Of a stretch of DNA of 64,000 bases, positions 25,402-34,289 are shown piece after piece. The translations under genes and the position numbers were made by a program. Below the pieces are notes generated by a model. It did not search any database. It was not told the DNA's origin and saw only the letters and a list, made by a program, of their open reading frames with translations. The stretch spans positions 62,001-126,000 of the forward strand of contig NZ_JBHTDD010000014.1 in assembly GCF_042666615.1 (NCBI RefSeq), given 5' to 3'. Positions within the stretch are counted from its first letter, which is position 1, and every line of letters starts with the position of its first letter. Origin of the DNA: KBS50 sp042666615 (GTDB lineage: Bacteria > Actinomycetota > Actinomycetes > Mycobacteriales > Micromonosporaceae).

Positions 25402-26585
25402 GCCGATCACCAGATGTAATGGACCTGCTTGCCAAGGCCCGGCCGGCACGACTGGACGCACCGCCCAACCGAGGCGAGCACACCGCACAGGCCGTTGTCG
25501 ACATCATGGCCAACGATCCGGCCGCCGAAGGGCACGCCGCGCTCGGCCAGATCCGCAGGCCCAGGCCGCTACGTGTGGCTTTCCTCGGAACGGTGGGGGC
25601 GATCGCAGCAGCCGTCGTCGTCGTGGCTGTCGCCGGACCAGGCGCCGCGCCGCGCAGTGCACCCGACGCCGCACCCGACGCCGCATCCGGCGTCGCGTCA
25701 CCCGGCTCGGATGCGCCGATGGACCACAAGCGGTTGTTGCTCGTGGCAGCCGAAAGCAGCGAAAAGGCGCCGCAGGCCGGCGGGCGCTATCTGACCATGC
25801 AACAGGAGCGCGGCTACGCGGTACCGGTCGAGGCCGCCGAGGGCACATACACCATGTTCGAGAAGATCGGCGACCAGTATTGGCTGGCCCGCTCCAGCGC
25901 TGACAGCAGTTGGGCATTCTCGCAGCCGCTCGGCGCCGCGCCCGTCACACCCACCGATGCGGCCCGCTGGCGCCGAAACGGTTCCCCGGCCATCATGAAG
26001 GTCACAAAGCCGAAGCCACACGACCTGAAGATCGCCTCGGGCAAGGTCGAGGGCTGGAAGGTCGACCCGGCGAACCACTTCGCGCTTGGCGACCGAAGCG
26101 TCTCGCAGGCACAACTCGACGCGCTGCCGACCGATCCGGCCGCTCTCCGTGACGCACTGCTCAGCCGCTTCTTCGACGGAGGAGAGGCCGACACGAACAC
26201 CGGCGACGAGTGGCTGTTCACCGTCGCCGGCTCCCTGGTGATGGACCTGCCGGTCAGCAACGAGGTCCGCGCCGCCGCATATCGCATGCTCGCAGCGATG
26301 CCAGGGGTGCGCGGGCTGGGAGTCGTTGATGACATGCGTGGCCGACGTGGGCAGGCAGTTGCGTTCGCGGGGGCCACCCGTCCAGGCAACGGCCTTGAGG
26401 TACGTCTGATTGTCGACCCGAACACCGGACGAGCCCTGGCCCGGGAGATCCGCGTGGTGGACCCGGGCGGCGAGCCGGGTGGCGATTGTTCGTGGATGGC
26501 GCCGGGTGCGCTGTGCTCGTATGACCTGGTATTGGAAGCGGGAAGCACCAACGACAGCCCACCGACTGCCGACGCCATGGGCTGA
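25398..26585 (+). CDS. CU044_5270-family membrane protein (putative anti-sigma partner)
   Basis: Protein of 395 residues in the actinobacterial CU044_5270 family. A cytoplasmic N-terminus (about 55 residues, beginning MSRSPDVMDLLAKARPARLD) precedes one membrane segment (about 58-80) and a large extracytoplasmic domain with LLLVAAESSEKAPQAGGRYL, WLFTVAGSLVMDLPVSNEVR and a late GGDCSWMAPGALCSYD Cys pair. Genes of this family regularly follow ECF sigma genes, so I infer an anti-sigma or sensor role. Confidence 0.82.
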   Translation: MSRSPDVMDLLAKARPARLDAPPNRGEHTAQAVVDIMANDPAAEGHAALGQIRRPRPLRVAFLGTVGAIAAAVVVVAVAGPGAAPRSAPDAAPDAASGVASPGSDAPMDHKRLLLVAAESSEKAPQAGGRYLTMQQERGYAVPVEAAEGTYTMFEKIGDQYWLARSSADSSWAFSQPLGAAPVTPTDAARWRRNGSPAIMKVTKPKPHDLKIASGKVEGWKVDPANHFALGDRSVSQAQLDALPTDPAALRDALLSRFFDGGEADTNTGDEWLFTVAGSLVMDLPVSNEVRAAAYRMLAAMPGVRGLGVVDDMRGRRGQAVAFAGATRPGNGLEVRLIVDPNTGRALAREIRVVDPGGEPGGDCSWMAPGALCSYDLVLEAGSTNDSPPTADAMG

Positions 26586-26841
26586 TCTCGATCATGTCGC
26601 GGCAGGCCACCAGGGACACCGGGTATGATCAGGCACTCATCGCCGAGGCCACCGCGTACCTCGTAGCCGCCATCGGCCGATAACCGCGGCATCCCCGCTG
26701 ACCACGCTCGTTCGCTGGCTCTGGCCGGTGCGCCGGTGCGCGAAGACTCCAACCTGTCGAGGAAGACAATGGTGGAGGTACCGCCCGATGGCACCGGCCG
26801 GACCGCCGCCGCGCCGCGTTCCCGTCCCGGAAAGGAAAGCG

Positions 26842-28134
26842 ATGTACGGTCCGACGGAGGACCCTACCGTGCAGTTCCCCGCGGTGCAGGCAGGTCCCGC
26901 CCGACAGCGTCGGCGGGGTCTGGTCTGGGGACTGACCTGCTGCCTGCTGGTTTTGCTGCTCCTCGGCGGGTTGTACGCCGTAGCTCCCCTGCGGAACCCG
27001 CCGCCAGCCCCGACGGTGGAGTTGACCGTGCCCACGTCGATGACAATCCCCGGCACGGCACCGCGACTGCCCTGGCCGCGCTCGGGTCAGGCGATGATCA
27101 CGGTCAACGGGCTCGGGACGCTCGGCGCCTCCGGCGGATCCCAACCGCTGCCGATCGGGAGCGTGGCGAAGGTGATGACCGCCTACGTCATCCTCACCGA
27201 GCATCCCCTCGACGTCGGGGAGGCGGGGCCGACATTGACGGTAAGTGCCGAGCGGGCAGCCGCGTACCCGACGGAGCTGGCCCGGGGCGAATCACTTGTC
27301 GAGGTGCGGGCCGGCGAGAAACTCACCGAACGGCAGGCGTTGCAGGCGCTGATGCTGCCGTCGGCGAACAACGTCGCGCGGGTCCTCGCCGAGTGGGACG
27401 CCGGCAGCGAGGCCGCATTCGTCGAGAAGATGAACGCCACCGCCGCCCGGTTGGGGATGACCGGCACCCGGTACGCCGACTCACCCGGCCTTGACCCCGA
27501 CACCGTGAGCACCGCCCGGGATCAGGTGATCCTGGCGAACAAGGCGATGGCGTTGCCGGCGTTCGCGGAGATCGTCAAGCAGAAGCGGGCCACCCTGCCG
27601 GTGGCGGGCACCGTCCACAACTACAACGAGCTGGTCGGCCGGAACGGCGTGGTGGGCATCAAGACCGGCTCCACCGACGAGGCCGGCGGCTGTCTCGTGT
27701 TCGCGGCGATGGTCACCGTCGGTGGCCGCGACGTCAACATAGTCGGTGCGGTGCTGGGTCAGCCGGGTGCCAACACTCCGGTGCAGCTCGACCGGACGTT
27801 CGCGGCGACCCGGTCGCTGCTGCGGTCGACGGTGTCCGCGCTCTCCGTCCACACACTTGTCGAAGCCGGCGCGCCCGTCGGCACGGTACGCGGTCCGGAG
27901 GGCACCGGCAGCACCACGATCAACGCCGTGGAGAAGGTCGTCGTGGTGGGGTGGCCGGGTCTGCGGGTCCGGCTCGACGCCCAGATCCCACCCGTGCCGA
28001 CGGGGATCGCGGCCGACACCGAGTACGGTCGGCTCGCGGTGAGCGGCGCCGGAGAGTTGGCCAGCACGCCGCTGCGCGCCGCTGCCGGCCTGCGACCGCC
28101 GAGCGTCTGGGACCGGGTCCGCCACCACTACTGA
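26842..28134 (+). CDS. D-alanyl-D-alanine carboxypeptidase (PBP5/6 class)
   Basis: Trims the terminal D-Ala of peptidoglycan stem peptides outside the membrane. It has 430 residues. A signal anchor (about 28-50) is followed by the S11 peptidase domain: SVAKVM (SxxK with the nucleophile Ser), SANN (SxN) and KTGS (KTG). A C-terminal beta-rich region follows. The ATG at 26842 has an AAAGGAAAG box. The 256-base gap to the sigma/CU044 pair holds no gene I can support; a shared envelope-stress role is only inference. Confidence 0.92.
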   Translation: MYGPTEDPTVQFPAVQAGPARQRRRGLVWGLTCCLLVLLLLGGLYAVAPLRNPPPAPTVELTVPTSMTIPGTAPRLPWPRSGQAMITVNGLGTLGASGGSQPLPIGSVAKVMTAYVILTEHPLDVGEAGPTLTVSAERAAAYPTELARGESLVEVRAGEKLTERQALQALMLPSANNVARVLAEWDAGSEAAFVEKMNATAARLGMTGTRYADSPGLDPDTVSTARDQVILANKAMALPAFAEIVKQKRATLPVAGTVHNYNELVGRNGVVGIKTGSTDEAGGCLVFAAMVTVGGRDVNIVGAVLGQPGANTPVQLDRTFAATRSLLRSTVSALSVHTLVEAGAPVGTVRGPEGTGSTTINAVEKVVVVGWPGLRVRLDAQIPPVPTGIAADTEYGRLAVSGAGELASTPLRAAAGLRPPSVWDRVRHHY

Positions 28135-28249
28135 GCATCATGGCGGCCGAGGAGTCGGCCACCCAGCGGCATGGCGGCCGCGGGATCGGGCACCACCGGA
28201 TCCGCCGGTAGGTGACTGGTCCTGCGGCCGCTATGCCGTCATCGTGGAT

Positions 28250-28504
28250 TCATGCCTTCCGGCGTGCCATGCCCGGCAACCCGGACCCCGCACCCGCCGT
28301 CGGCGTCGTGATGACGCTCCGGGTCGCCGCCTGCCGCCGCAGCAGCAGCGACGCGCCCACCGCGGCGACGGCCACGGTCACGACACTCAGCACCGCGACC
28401 AGCGCGGCCATGCCGATGCCGGCCAGGATCAGCAGCACGTCGCCGATCGCGACGAGCATCCACAGCGCGACCCTCGTCTTGTTCGCCCGCCGTCGGAGAC
28501 TCAT
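28250..28504 (-). CDS. Small two-helix membrane protein, unknown
   Basis: Protein of 84 residues with two membrane helices (about 12-33 and 36-55), flanked by basic residues and a Thr/Gly/Ala tail. No family is recognised. A GGGAGG box six bases before the ATG supports it as a real gene. It lies downstream of the kinase gene on the same strand, 75 bases after the kinase stop. Confidence 0.6.
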   Translation of the reverse strand: MSLRRRANKTRVALWMLVAIGDVLLILAGIGMAALVAVLSVVTVAVAAVGASLLLRRQAATRSVITTPTAGAGSGLPGMARRKA

Positions 28505-28579
28505 GTCGTACCTCCCTCCCGTCGTGCGGGGAGAAGTACCCAGATCGGCCCCGAGCCATGCCTGATCGGCCAGTCAGCC

Positions 28580-30997
28580 CTAACCCGGGACGAAGCCGCT
28601 GCTCTTGCCGCGCGGAATGAAACCGTTGGCGATGATGTCGAAGTTTTCCAGGTTCTGCTGCCAGGCGGCTGCGGGAACCTCCCACCGGATCGCGTACGCC
28701 TGGTCCTTGGCCGTCACGAAGCCCCGGTTGCGGACGTGCATGCGGACCCCGTCCTGGGTCTCCAGCCACTCCCAGTCGGCACACTTGTCCCAGTAGTCCA
28801 CGGCGTGGATCTCGCCGACCCGCTGATAGTTCTGGACCCTGGCGCGTCGGGCGCTTTCCTGGCTCTTCCAGTCGGCGACCGGGTCGGGTTGCGGATCCCG
28901 TCGCTGGTCGATGAGCAGGAGACGCTGGCCGTTCGGTTCGCTGAAGCTGACCGAGGTTCTTCCCCGGTACACCCGCCAGCCGTTGGGGACCGGCACCTTG
29001 AACCCGGTGGGATCCGAATGCAGGGACCAGCCGGCGGGCAGCGGCGGCGGGCCGGATGGCGGTGCCGCGCTCGGCGTGGGTGCGGCGGATGTCGGCGCGG
29101 CGCTGGGCGCCGCCGATGGTGTGCCGGCCGGTGCGGAACCGGCCGGTGATACCGACGCCGCCCCGCTGGGGCCGGCCGCCCGGCCATCATCGTCGGCCGC
29201 GTCCCGAGCGAGCGGCACCGCCACGAGCACCACGAGCAACAGGGCCGCCAGCCCCACGCCGATCAACCAGGCCCGTCGGCTACCCGGCAGGGACCGGGCG
29301 GGAGCGGGCGGCGGCGTCGTGATCGGCGCCCGACCGCGCACGGGGACACCGTCGACCCGGGTGCCGTCCACCGGGGTGCCGTCGGTCCGCGTCGGCGCCG
29401 TGCCAGGCGCTGCCTCATCGGGTACGGCCGCCGGCTCGGCAACCGTACCGGCGGCTCCACCCGCCGCGGCGCCGTGCCCGACGACGCGGTTCGGCGGTTC
29501 ATTCGCCGGGGCGATTCCCTCGGCGTCGACGTCGCCCGTCTCGGCCGGTGCCGCCGCGTCCTTACGCCCGGCCCCGGGGATCGGCTCGGCCTCCGGCGCC
29601 GTCTCGGCATCCGCCGCGGTGCCACCTGTCGCGGCATGGACCTCCGGCACGGCCTCGGCATCCGTCGCGGTGGCATCCGGACCGGCGTCGACGTCCGGCT
29701 CGGCTGGGGCCCGCGCGGCGTTCTCGCCGGCGGCGCCCTCCGGGGCGCTGGCGCCCACCGCGCCAGCGGCGCTCTTCCCGGCGCCCGGGATTGGCTCCGC
29801 CTTGGCGGCACCGTCCGAAGCAGGTGGATTGATCGAGCCAGCGTCCGCGGGCGGCGCATCCGCCTTGGTCGGGGCATCGGTCTTGGCCGGTGAGTCGGCC
29901 TTCCCCGGCGCATCGATTCTGGTCGGCACCGAAGCCTTCGCCTTGGCCACCGCCGCGCCACCGGCAGCCGCGCCACCAGCGGCGGCGGAACCGGCCACGG
30001 CGCCACCGGCCGCCGCGCCACCCACGGCGGCGGCACCGCGTGCCGGACCCGAACTGCCGCCGCGGCCCGACCACCCGGAACCCGCCTGGTCCCCCGCCGA
30101 CCGCTGGCTCGGCAGCGCGGCCGACCGCGACCCACCCCGGCGTACGCCGTCCAGCAGCGACAACCCGCCCCGGTTTCGCCTGTGGACGAGCCGGCGGAGC
30201 TGCTTCTCCGCCTCCTCGGCGGTCATCCGCTGTTCCGGGTCCTTGCGCAGCAGCCCGGCCAGCACACCCTTCAGCGGACCGGCGTTGCGCGGCGGCGGCA
30301 CCGGCTCGGTGGCCAACGCCGCGAGCGTCGCGATGGCCGACGACCGGGCGAACGGCGACTGCCCCTCCACTGCCGCGTACAGCGTGGCGCCCAACGACCA
30401 GAGGTCGGAGCGCGGCCCGGCGGTGCCGTCCTTCGCGCGTTCCGGCGCGATGTACGCGGGCGAACCGAGCACCAGGCCGGTACGCGTCACGTTCGGATCG
30501 CCCGGCACCGTGGCCAGGCCGAAGTCGGTGAGCACCACCCGGCCGTCGTCGCCGAGCAGCACGTTGCCGGGCTTGACGTCACGGTGCATCACGCCGGCCT
30601 TGTGCGCCGCCTTCAACGCGCCGAGCACGCCGAGCCCGATGTCGATGCCCCGGTCCACCGACACCGGCCCGTCCTTGGTCAGCACGTCATGCAGCGACCG
30701 GGAGGCGACGTACTCCATGACGATCCACGGGTCGGCGTCGGTGCGCAGAACGTCGAAGACGCGTACCACGTTTATGTGGTTGAGCCGGGCGATCGCCCGC
30801 GCCTCACGCAGCGACCGTTCCCGCATCTCGCGGCGTTCGTCGTCGGTGAGGCCGGGCGGCGGGACCAGTTCCTTGATGGCCACGTCCCGGTGCAGCACCT
30901 CGTCCCGGGCCTTCCAGACGCGGCCCATGCCGCCCTGACCGAGCGGCTCGAGCAGCCGGTAGCGGTCGGCGACAAGACGGGGCTGGGGCGTGGACAT
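28580..30997 (-). CDS. Receptor-type Ser/Thr protein kinase
   Basis: Transmembrane eukaryotic-type kinase of 805 residues. The kinase domain spans about 12-275: LGQGGMGRVWKA (glycine loop), DVAIKE (ATP-binding Lys), HRDVKPGNVLL (catalytic loop), DFGLA and SPAYIAPE. A very long Ala/Pro/Asp-rich linker (about 290-575) leads to one membrane helix (SRRAWLIGVGLAALLLVVLV) and a C-terminal extracytoplasmic domain of about 150 residues. That domain is not PASTA-like and its ligand is unknown. The ATG at 30997 follows TACCGT by seven bases. Confidence 0.93.
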   Translation of the reverse strand: MSTPQPRLVADRYRLLEPLGQGGMGRVWKARDEVLHRDVAIKELVPPPGLTDDERREMRERSLREARAIARLNHINVVRVFDVLRTDADPWIVMEYVASRSLHDVLTKDGPVSVDRGIDIGLGVLGALKAAHKAGVMHRDVKPGNVLLGDDGRVVLTDFGLATVPGDPNVTRTGLVLGSPAYIAPERAKDGTAGPRSDLWSLGATLYAAVEGQSPFARSSAIATLAALATEPVPPPRNAGPLKGVLAGLLRKDPEQRMTAEEAEKQLRRLVHRRNRGGLSLLDGVRRGGSRSAALPSQRSAGDQAGSGWSGRGGSSGPARGAAAVGGAAAGGAVAGSAAAGGAAAGGAAVAKAKASVPTRIDAPGKADSPAKTDAPTKADAPPADAGSINPPASDGAAKAEPIPGAGKSAAGAVGASAPEGAAGENAARAPAEPDVDAGPDATATDAEAVPEVHAATGGTAADAETAPEAEPIPGAGRKDAAAPAETGDVDAEGIAPANEPPNRVVGHGAAAGGAAGTVAEPAAVPDEAAPGTAPTRTDGTPVDGTRVDGVPVRGRAPITTPPPAPARSLPGSRRAWLIGVGLAALLLVVLVAVPLARDAADDDGRAAGPSGAASVSPAGSAPAGTPSAAPSAAPTSAAPTPSAAPPSGPPPLPAGWSLHSDPTGFKVPVPNGWRVYRGRTSVSFSEPNGQRLLLIDQRRDPQPDPVADWKSQESARRARVQNYQRVGEIHAVDYWDKCADWEWLETQDGVRMHVRNRGFVTAKDQAYAIRWEVPAAAWQQNLENFDIIANGFIPRGKSSGFVPG

Positions 30998-31004
30998 CCC
31001 GGTG

Positions 31005-31010
31005 ACGGTA
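31005..31010 (-). promoter_or_regulatory. -10 box for leaderless kinase transcript
   Basis: Read on minus, TACCGT ends seven bases before the ATG at 30997. Confidence 0.5.
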
Positions 31011-31076
31011 CCCGGCCGTGTCCCGCCCTACACCGGCGGCACGCCATGGACAAATCGTGGTGCGCGCCACCCACGC

Positions 31077-31082
31077 TACCCT
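31077..31082 (+). promoter_or_regulatory. -10 box for leaderless accE transcript
   Basis: TACCCT ends six bases before the ATG at 31089. Confidence 0.5.
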
Positions 31083-31088
31083 CACGGA

Positions 31089-31298
31089 ATGGCTGAGCAA
31101 GAACCCCTGTTCCGCGTGGTTCGCGGCACCCCCACGGCAGCCGAGGTGGCGGCGCTGGTCGGGGTGCTGGTGGCCCGGTCCCGTCCGGTCGCCGCGGCGA
31201 CACCTGCGGCGCCGTCCGCGTGGCGGCGCAGCGCCCTGCCGCGTACCGCCGTCACCGCCGGCCGGGACGGTTGGCGGCGCTCCGGGCTCCCGAGCTGA
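31089..31298 (+). CDS. accE: Acyl-CoA carboxylase epsilon subunit
   Basis: Small accessory subunit of actinobacterial acyl-CoA carboxylases, 69 residues. LFRVVRGTPTAAEVAALVGV is the family signature; the C-terminal W-R-R-S-x-L-P motifs are also typical. AccE stabilises the complex of the biotinylated alpha and carboxyltransferase beta subunits. It normally adjoins the beta-subunit gene. Here it lies about 7.2 kb after accD, with protease, sigma, carboxypeptidase and kinase genes between, but in the usual orientation and before maf. Confidence 0.8.
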   Translation: MAEQEPLFRVVRGTPTAAEVAALVGVLVARSRPVAAATPAAPSAWRRSALPRTAVTAGRDGWRRSGLPS

Positions 31299-31374
31299 GT
31301 CGGGGCTGCCGGAACCGACACTCACGGACTAACCTCACGCTGGGACAGCGCACCGTCACAGCGGGGAGGAGTCC

Positions 31375-31782
31375 GTGGCGACACCAGACGAGGATCGGCC
31401 GCCGGCCTGGCTGCGCGACCTGACCGGCATCGAGGCCGACATCCGCGAGATGACGCAGCTCGCGGCAGCGCTGGACAACGAGGTACGACAGAACTACCAG
31501 CCGCACCTGGCCGTCATCGACGACGATGTCGCGGTCGACATCCCGGCCCCGTCGGCAGACTTCCCGGAACTGTGCGCATTCCTCGACGAGCACCGCGTCG
31601 CCCAGGTCAACACCACGAACAACGCGTACGCCTTCCGCGACGCCACCGGCGGGTTCGCCCTCGCCGCCAGCGAGATCAGCCAGCGGTACGCCGGCACCGA
31701 CGCGTTCGCCGCCGCCCGGGTCCGGGACGTGGAATCCGCGTTGGACCGCACCGCCGTGGCCCGGGTGCCGGTCGATGAGTGA
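31375..31782 (+). CDS. Unknown helical protein, first gene of a mycosin cassette
   Basis: Protein of 135 residues without a recognised domain. The N-terminal half is helical and acidic (WLRDLTGIEADIREMTQLAA); a second helical part follows an Asp/Pro-rich link. It has no signal peptide. A GGGGAGGAG box precedes the GTG. Its last codons overlap the next gene by eight bases. As first gene of a three-gene operon ending in a mycosin, it may be a type VII secretion substrate, partner or chaperone (inference from context). Confidence 0.65.
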   Translation: MATPDEDRPPAWLRDLTGIEADIREMTQLAAALDNEVRQNYQPHLAVIDDDVAVDIPAPSADFPELCAFLDEHRVAQVNTTNNAYAFRDATGGFALAASEISQRYAGTDAFAAARVRDVESALDRTAVARVPVDE

Positions 31783-33043
31783 GTTCGACGCCGGGGTAGA
31801 GCGTCGGGCCGGCACCGACTGGAGCCGGCACGACGTACCGTCGATGTGGCGCATCCTGGAGCCCCAGCGGACCGACGCCCAGTGGCGGCAGGTGGCCGGC
31901 TGGCGCAGGACCGCCGAGTTGGCCTCGTCGCACGTCGGCCGGTTGCGGTCATACCGGGAGGCGGTGGCGCGGGCCTGGTCGCCGGAGCGAAGCCCGGCGG
32001 CGCGGGCCTACCTGACCCGGCTCGACCACCTCATCGAGAGCGTGACGCGGACCGCCGAGGTGGCCAGCGCCAACTACACGGTGCTCGCCGCCACCACCGG
32101 CGCCATCGCCGCCTCGCGCGACAGGCTTGAGAAGATCCATCAGGAGTACGTCGAGATGCGGCACGCCCGGGAGACGTACGAACGGCAGCGGGCCGAGTTG
32201 GCCGCCATCGGATACCACCCCTGGCGACCGGCGCCGGTGACCGAGGCGGAGGTGGAACAACTCAACGACCGGGCCCGGAATGTGATGATCGCGCTCAGTG
32301 GTGAGCTGACTCAGGCACGGTCCCAGATCCGCCAACCTCCGACGTACAACAGACGGCCGTCATTCGATGTAGCCAACCCGGACGTTTACGGCGAATCAGA
32401 GCCGCCGTCCATACCACCGATAGTGCCCGTACCGACCGGCGCGCAGAGGTCGGCCAAGGCGCCCGTCACCGCCGCCGGGCTGGCTACCCCGCCAGGCTCC
32501 GGCCCAGTTCTAACTGGAGCGTCCGAACCCGCGATGATGACAGGCTCGGTACGTGCTTACGGACTGGCAAGTTCCGGGCCGTTCATCCCGGCGCCGTCGA
32601 TGAACCATGAGCTTCCCGTCGTACCGCCGCAGGTCGTGCCGCCCGCCACAGGCAGTCGACCAGTGGTTACACCTCCCTCCGTCGGGTCGTTGATGCCGGG
32701 CCCACTGCGGACGCCGGCCGGCGAGGGCTCCGGTCCCGGCCGCGCGCTGCCGCCCGGTGGCGTGATCAGCGGAGTCCCCCAGGTCGCGGGGACCGCCCCT
32801 GCCCGGCAGGTCAACCCGGTTGGCGGCGTTCTAGGCAGTCCGACGGTCCCGACGCCCGCTGGTCGACCGTCCAGCTCCCCGCCTACACCGCTCGGGTATC
32901 CCCCAGCCGCGCTCGGTTCGGACGGGCAGCGCTCGGGTCCGAGTCGCCAATGGCGGACCGCGAGCGGGGTGCCGCCGGTGATCCATCCACCTCCCGAGCC
33001 AAGGCGGGCTGACCCGGGGCCGGCGATCGGCCTCGACCAGTGA
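31775..33043 (+). CDS. PPE/WXG-like helical protein with Pro-rich tail
   Basis: Protein of 422 residues. The N-terminal 190 residues are predicted long helices, with WRQVAGWRRTAELASSHVGR and a following LRSYREAVARAW, in the style of PPE or WXG-type helical hairpins of type VII secretion. The remainder is Pro/Gly/Ser-rich and low in structure, like the tails of secreted ESX-associated proteins. No exact family is assigned. It overlaps both neighbours (ATGAGTGA before, GTGA after). The middle and tail use less GC-biased codons than surrounding genes. Confidence 0.6.
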   Translation: MSEFDAGVERRAGTDWSRHDVPSMWRILEPQRTDAQWRQVAGWRRTAELASSHVGRLRSYREAVARAWSPERSPAARAYLTRLDHLIESVTRTAEVASANYTVLAATTGAIAASRDRLEKIHQEYVEMRHARETYERQRAELAAIGYHPWRPAPVTEAEVEQLNDRARNVMIALSGELTQARSQIRQPPTYNRRPSFDVANPDVYGESEPPSIPPIVPVPTGAQRSAKAPVTAAGLATPPGSGPVLTGASEPAMMTGSVRAYGLASSGPFIPAPSMNHELPVVPPQVVPPATGSRPVVTPPSVGSLMPGPLRTPAGEGSGPGRALPPGGVISGVPQVAGTAPARQVNPVGGVLGSPTVPTPAGRPSSSPPTPLGYPPAALGSDGQRSGPSRQWRTASGVPPVIHPPPEPRRADPGPAIGLDQ

Positions 33044-34197
33044 TCCGAGAGCGCGGCCGGCGGCTGATTGCTGCCCTCTGTGCGTCCGCGCTCATCGTAC
33101 TCCCGGCCGCCCCGGCTCGGGCGGACCGGATCCGCGACGACCAGTGGCACCTGCGCTACCTGCGGGTGGCGGAGGCCCACCGGATCAGCACCGGGGCCGG
33201 GGTGACCGTCGCAGTCATCGACACCGGCGTGGATCCTCACCCGGACCTGCGCGACAACGTGCTCCCCGGACGGGAGACGTTCCCGGGCGGCACCGGCGAC
33301 GGCCGGCAGGACGCGGACGGACACGGGACCGGGATGGCCGGACTGATCGCCGCCCACGGACGGGGACCCGGCACCGGCGCCCTAGGCGTGGCGCCCGGGG
33401 CGAAAGTCCTGTCGCTCCGGTATACCGAAGCAGCTGGCGAAGAAACTACTGATTCGAAGGCGGTGGCTACCTCCATCAATATTGCTGCGCTACGGGTTAC
33501 CGAAGTGATCTGCATGCCATTCGGTGGTGGGTCTTCTGTAGAAGAGATAAGAGCCCTGGATACGGCAATCAAGGCTGATGCGGTGGTGGTTGCTGCCGCT
33601 GGTAATCGGCCCAACAGCACTAGCGTGGGGTTTCCTGCGTCGTACGAGGGTGTGGTGGCGGTGGGGGCGTCGGACCGGAACGGAAACCGCGCGTCGATCT
33701 CGGTCACCGGTCCGCAGTTGGCTCTTGTCGCGCCCGGGGTGGATATCTACAGCACCAGTCGGGACGGCAGGTACCGCCGGGGCACCGGCACCTCGGACGC
33801 CACCGCGATCGTGGCCGGCGCGGCGGCCCTGGTGCGCAGCCGGTTTCCCGATCTGTCGGCGGCCGAGGTGGTGCATCGGCTCACCGCGACCGCCACCGAC
33901 CGCGGGTTGCCGGGCCGTGACCCCGAGTACGGCTACGGGGAGCTGAACCTGCTGGCCGCGCTGACCGCCGACGTACCGCCGCTGGCGCCTTCCGGGTCGG
34001 CGGACCCGACGCCCGACGCAAACAGCCCGACCGCCGGCAGCCCGTCCGTCGCGGCGCGGGAACCGCGGCGGGACACCGGCGAACGGGTTCTCACCGGGAT
34101 CGTGGTCTCGGTGGCCGCGCTGCTCTCGGTCGCGGTGGCGCTGGTCCTGTTCGTGCCCCGACTGCGCCGACGGTCCCCCGACGACGACGCCCGGTAG
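33040..34197 (+). CDS. Mycosin, type VII secretion-associated serine protease
   Basis: Membrane-anchored subtilisin-family protease of 385 residues. A signal peptide (about 8-29, LIAALCASALIVLPAAPARA) is followed by the S8 catalytic triad: Asp in VAVIDTGVDPH, His in DGHGTGMAGLIAAHG and Ser in GTGTSDATAIVAGAAALV. A C-terminal membrane helix (about 350-372) with a basic tail is typical of MycP. Mycosins are needed for ESX secretion and stabilise the machine. No EccB, EccC, EccD or EccE is nearby. The segment 33421-33660 is much less GC-rich than the rest. Confidence 0.9.
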   Translation: MIRERGRRLIAALCASALIVLPAAPARADRIRDDQWHLRYLRVAEAHRISTGAGVTVAVIDTGVDPHPDLRDNVLPGRETFPGGTGDGRQDADGHGTGMAGLIAAHGRGPGTGALGVAPGAKVLSLRYTEAAGEETTDSKAVATSINIAALRVTEVICMPFGGGSSVEEIRALDTAIKADAVVVAAAGNRPNSTSVGFPASYEGVVAVGASDRNGNRASISVTGPQLALVAPGVDIYSTSRDGRYRRGTGTSDATAIVAGAAALVRSRFPDLSAAEVVHRLTATATDRGLPGRDPEYGYGELNLLAALTADVPPLAPSGSADPTPDANSPTAGSPSVAAREPRRDTGERVLTGIVVSVAALLSVAVALVLFVPRLRRRSPDDDAR

Positions 34198-34277
34198 GGA
34201 TCGCACCACGGTCCCGGACGGGGCATGCACCACGTGCGGCGGATCGACCGCGGCGACGGCGCCGGCCCGGCCGCCGG

Positions 34278-34283
34278 TATGTT
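34278..34283 (+). promoter_or_regulatory. -10 box for leaderless maf transcript
   Basis: TATGTT ends six bases before the GTG at 34290. Confidence 0.5.
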
Positions 34284-34289
34284 GGGCGG

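Noticed and set aside
26594..26683. 29-codon ORF (starting MSRQATRDTGYDQAL) after the CU044 gene
   Set aside because: No ribosome binding site, no recognisable family and GC-typical length; it could be a gene remnant, but I cannot support it.
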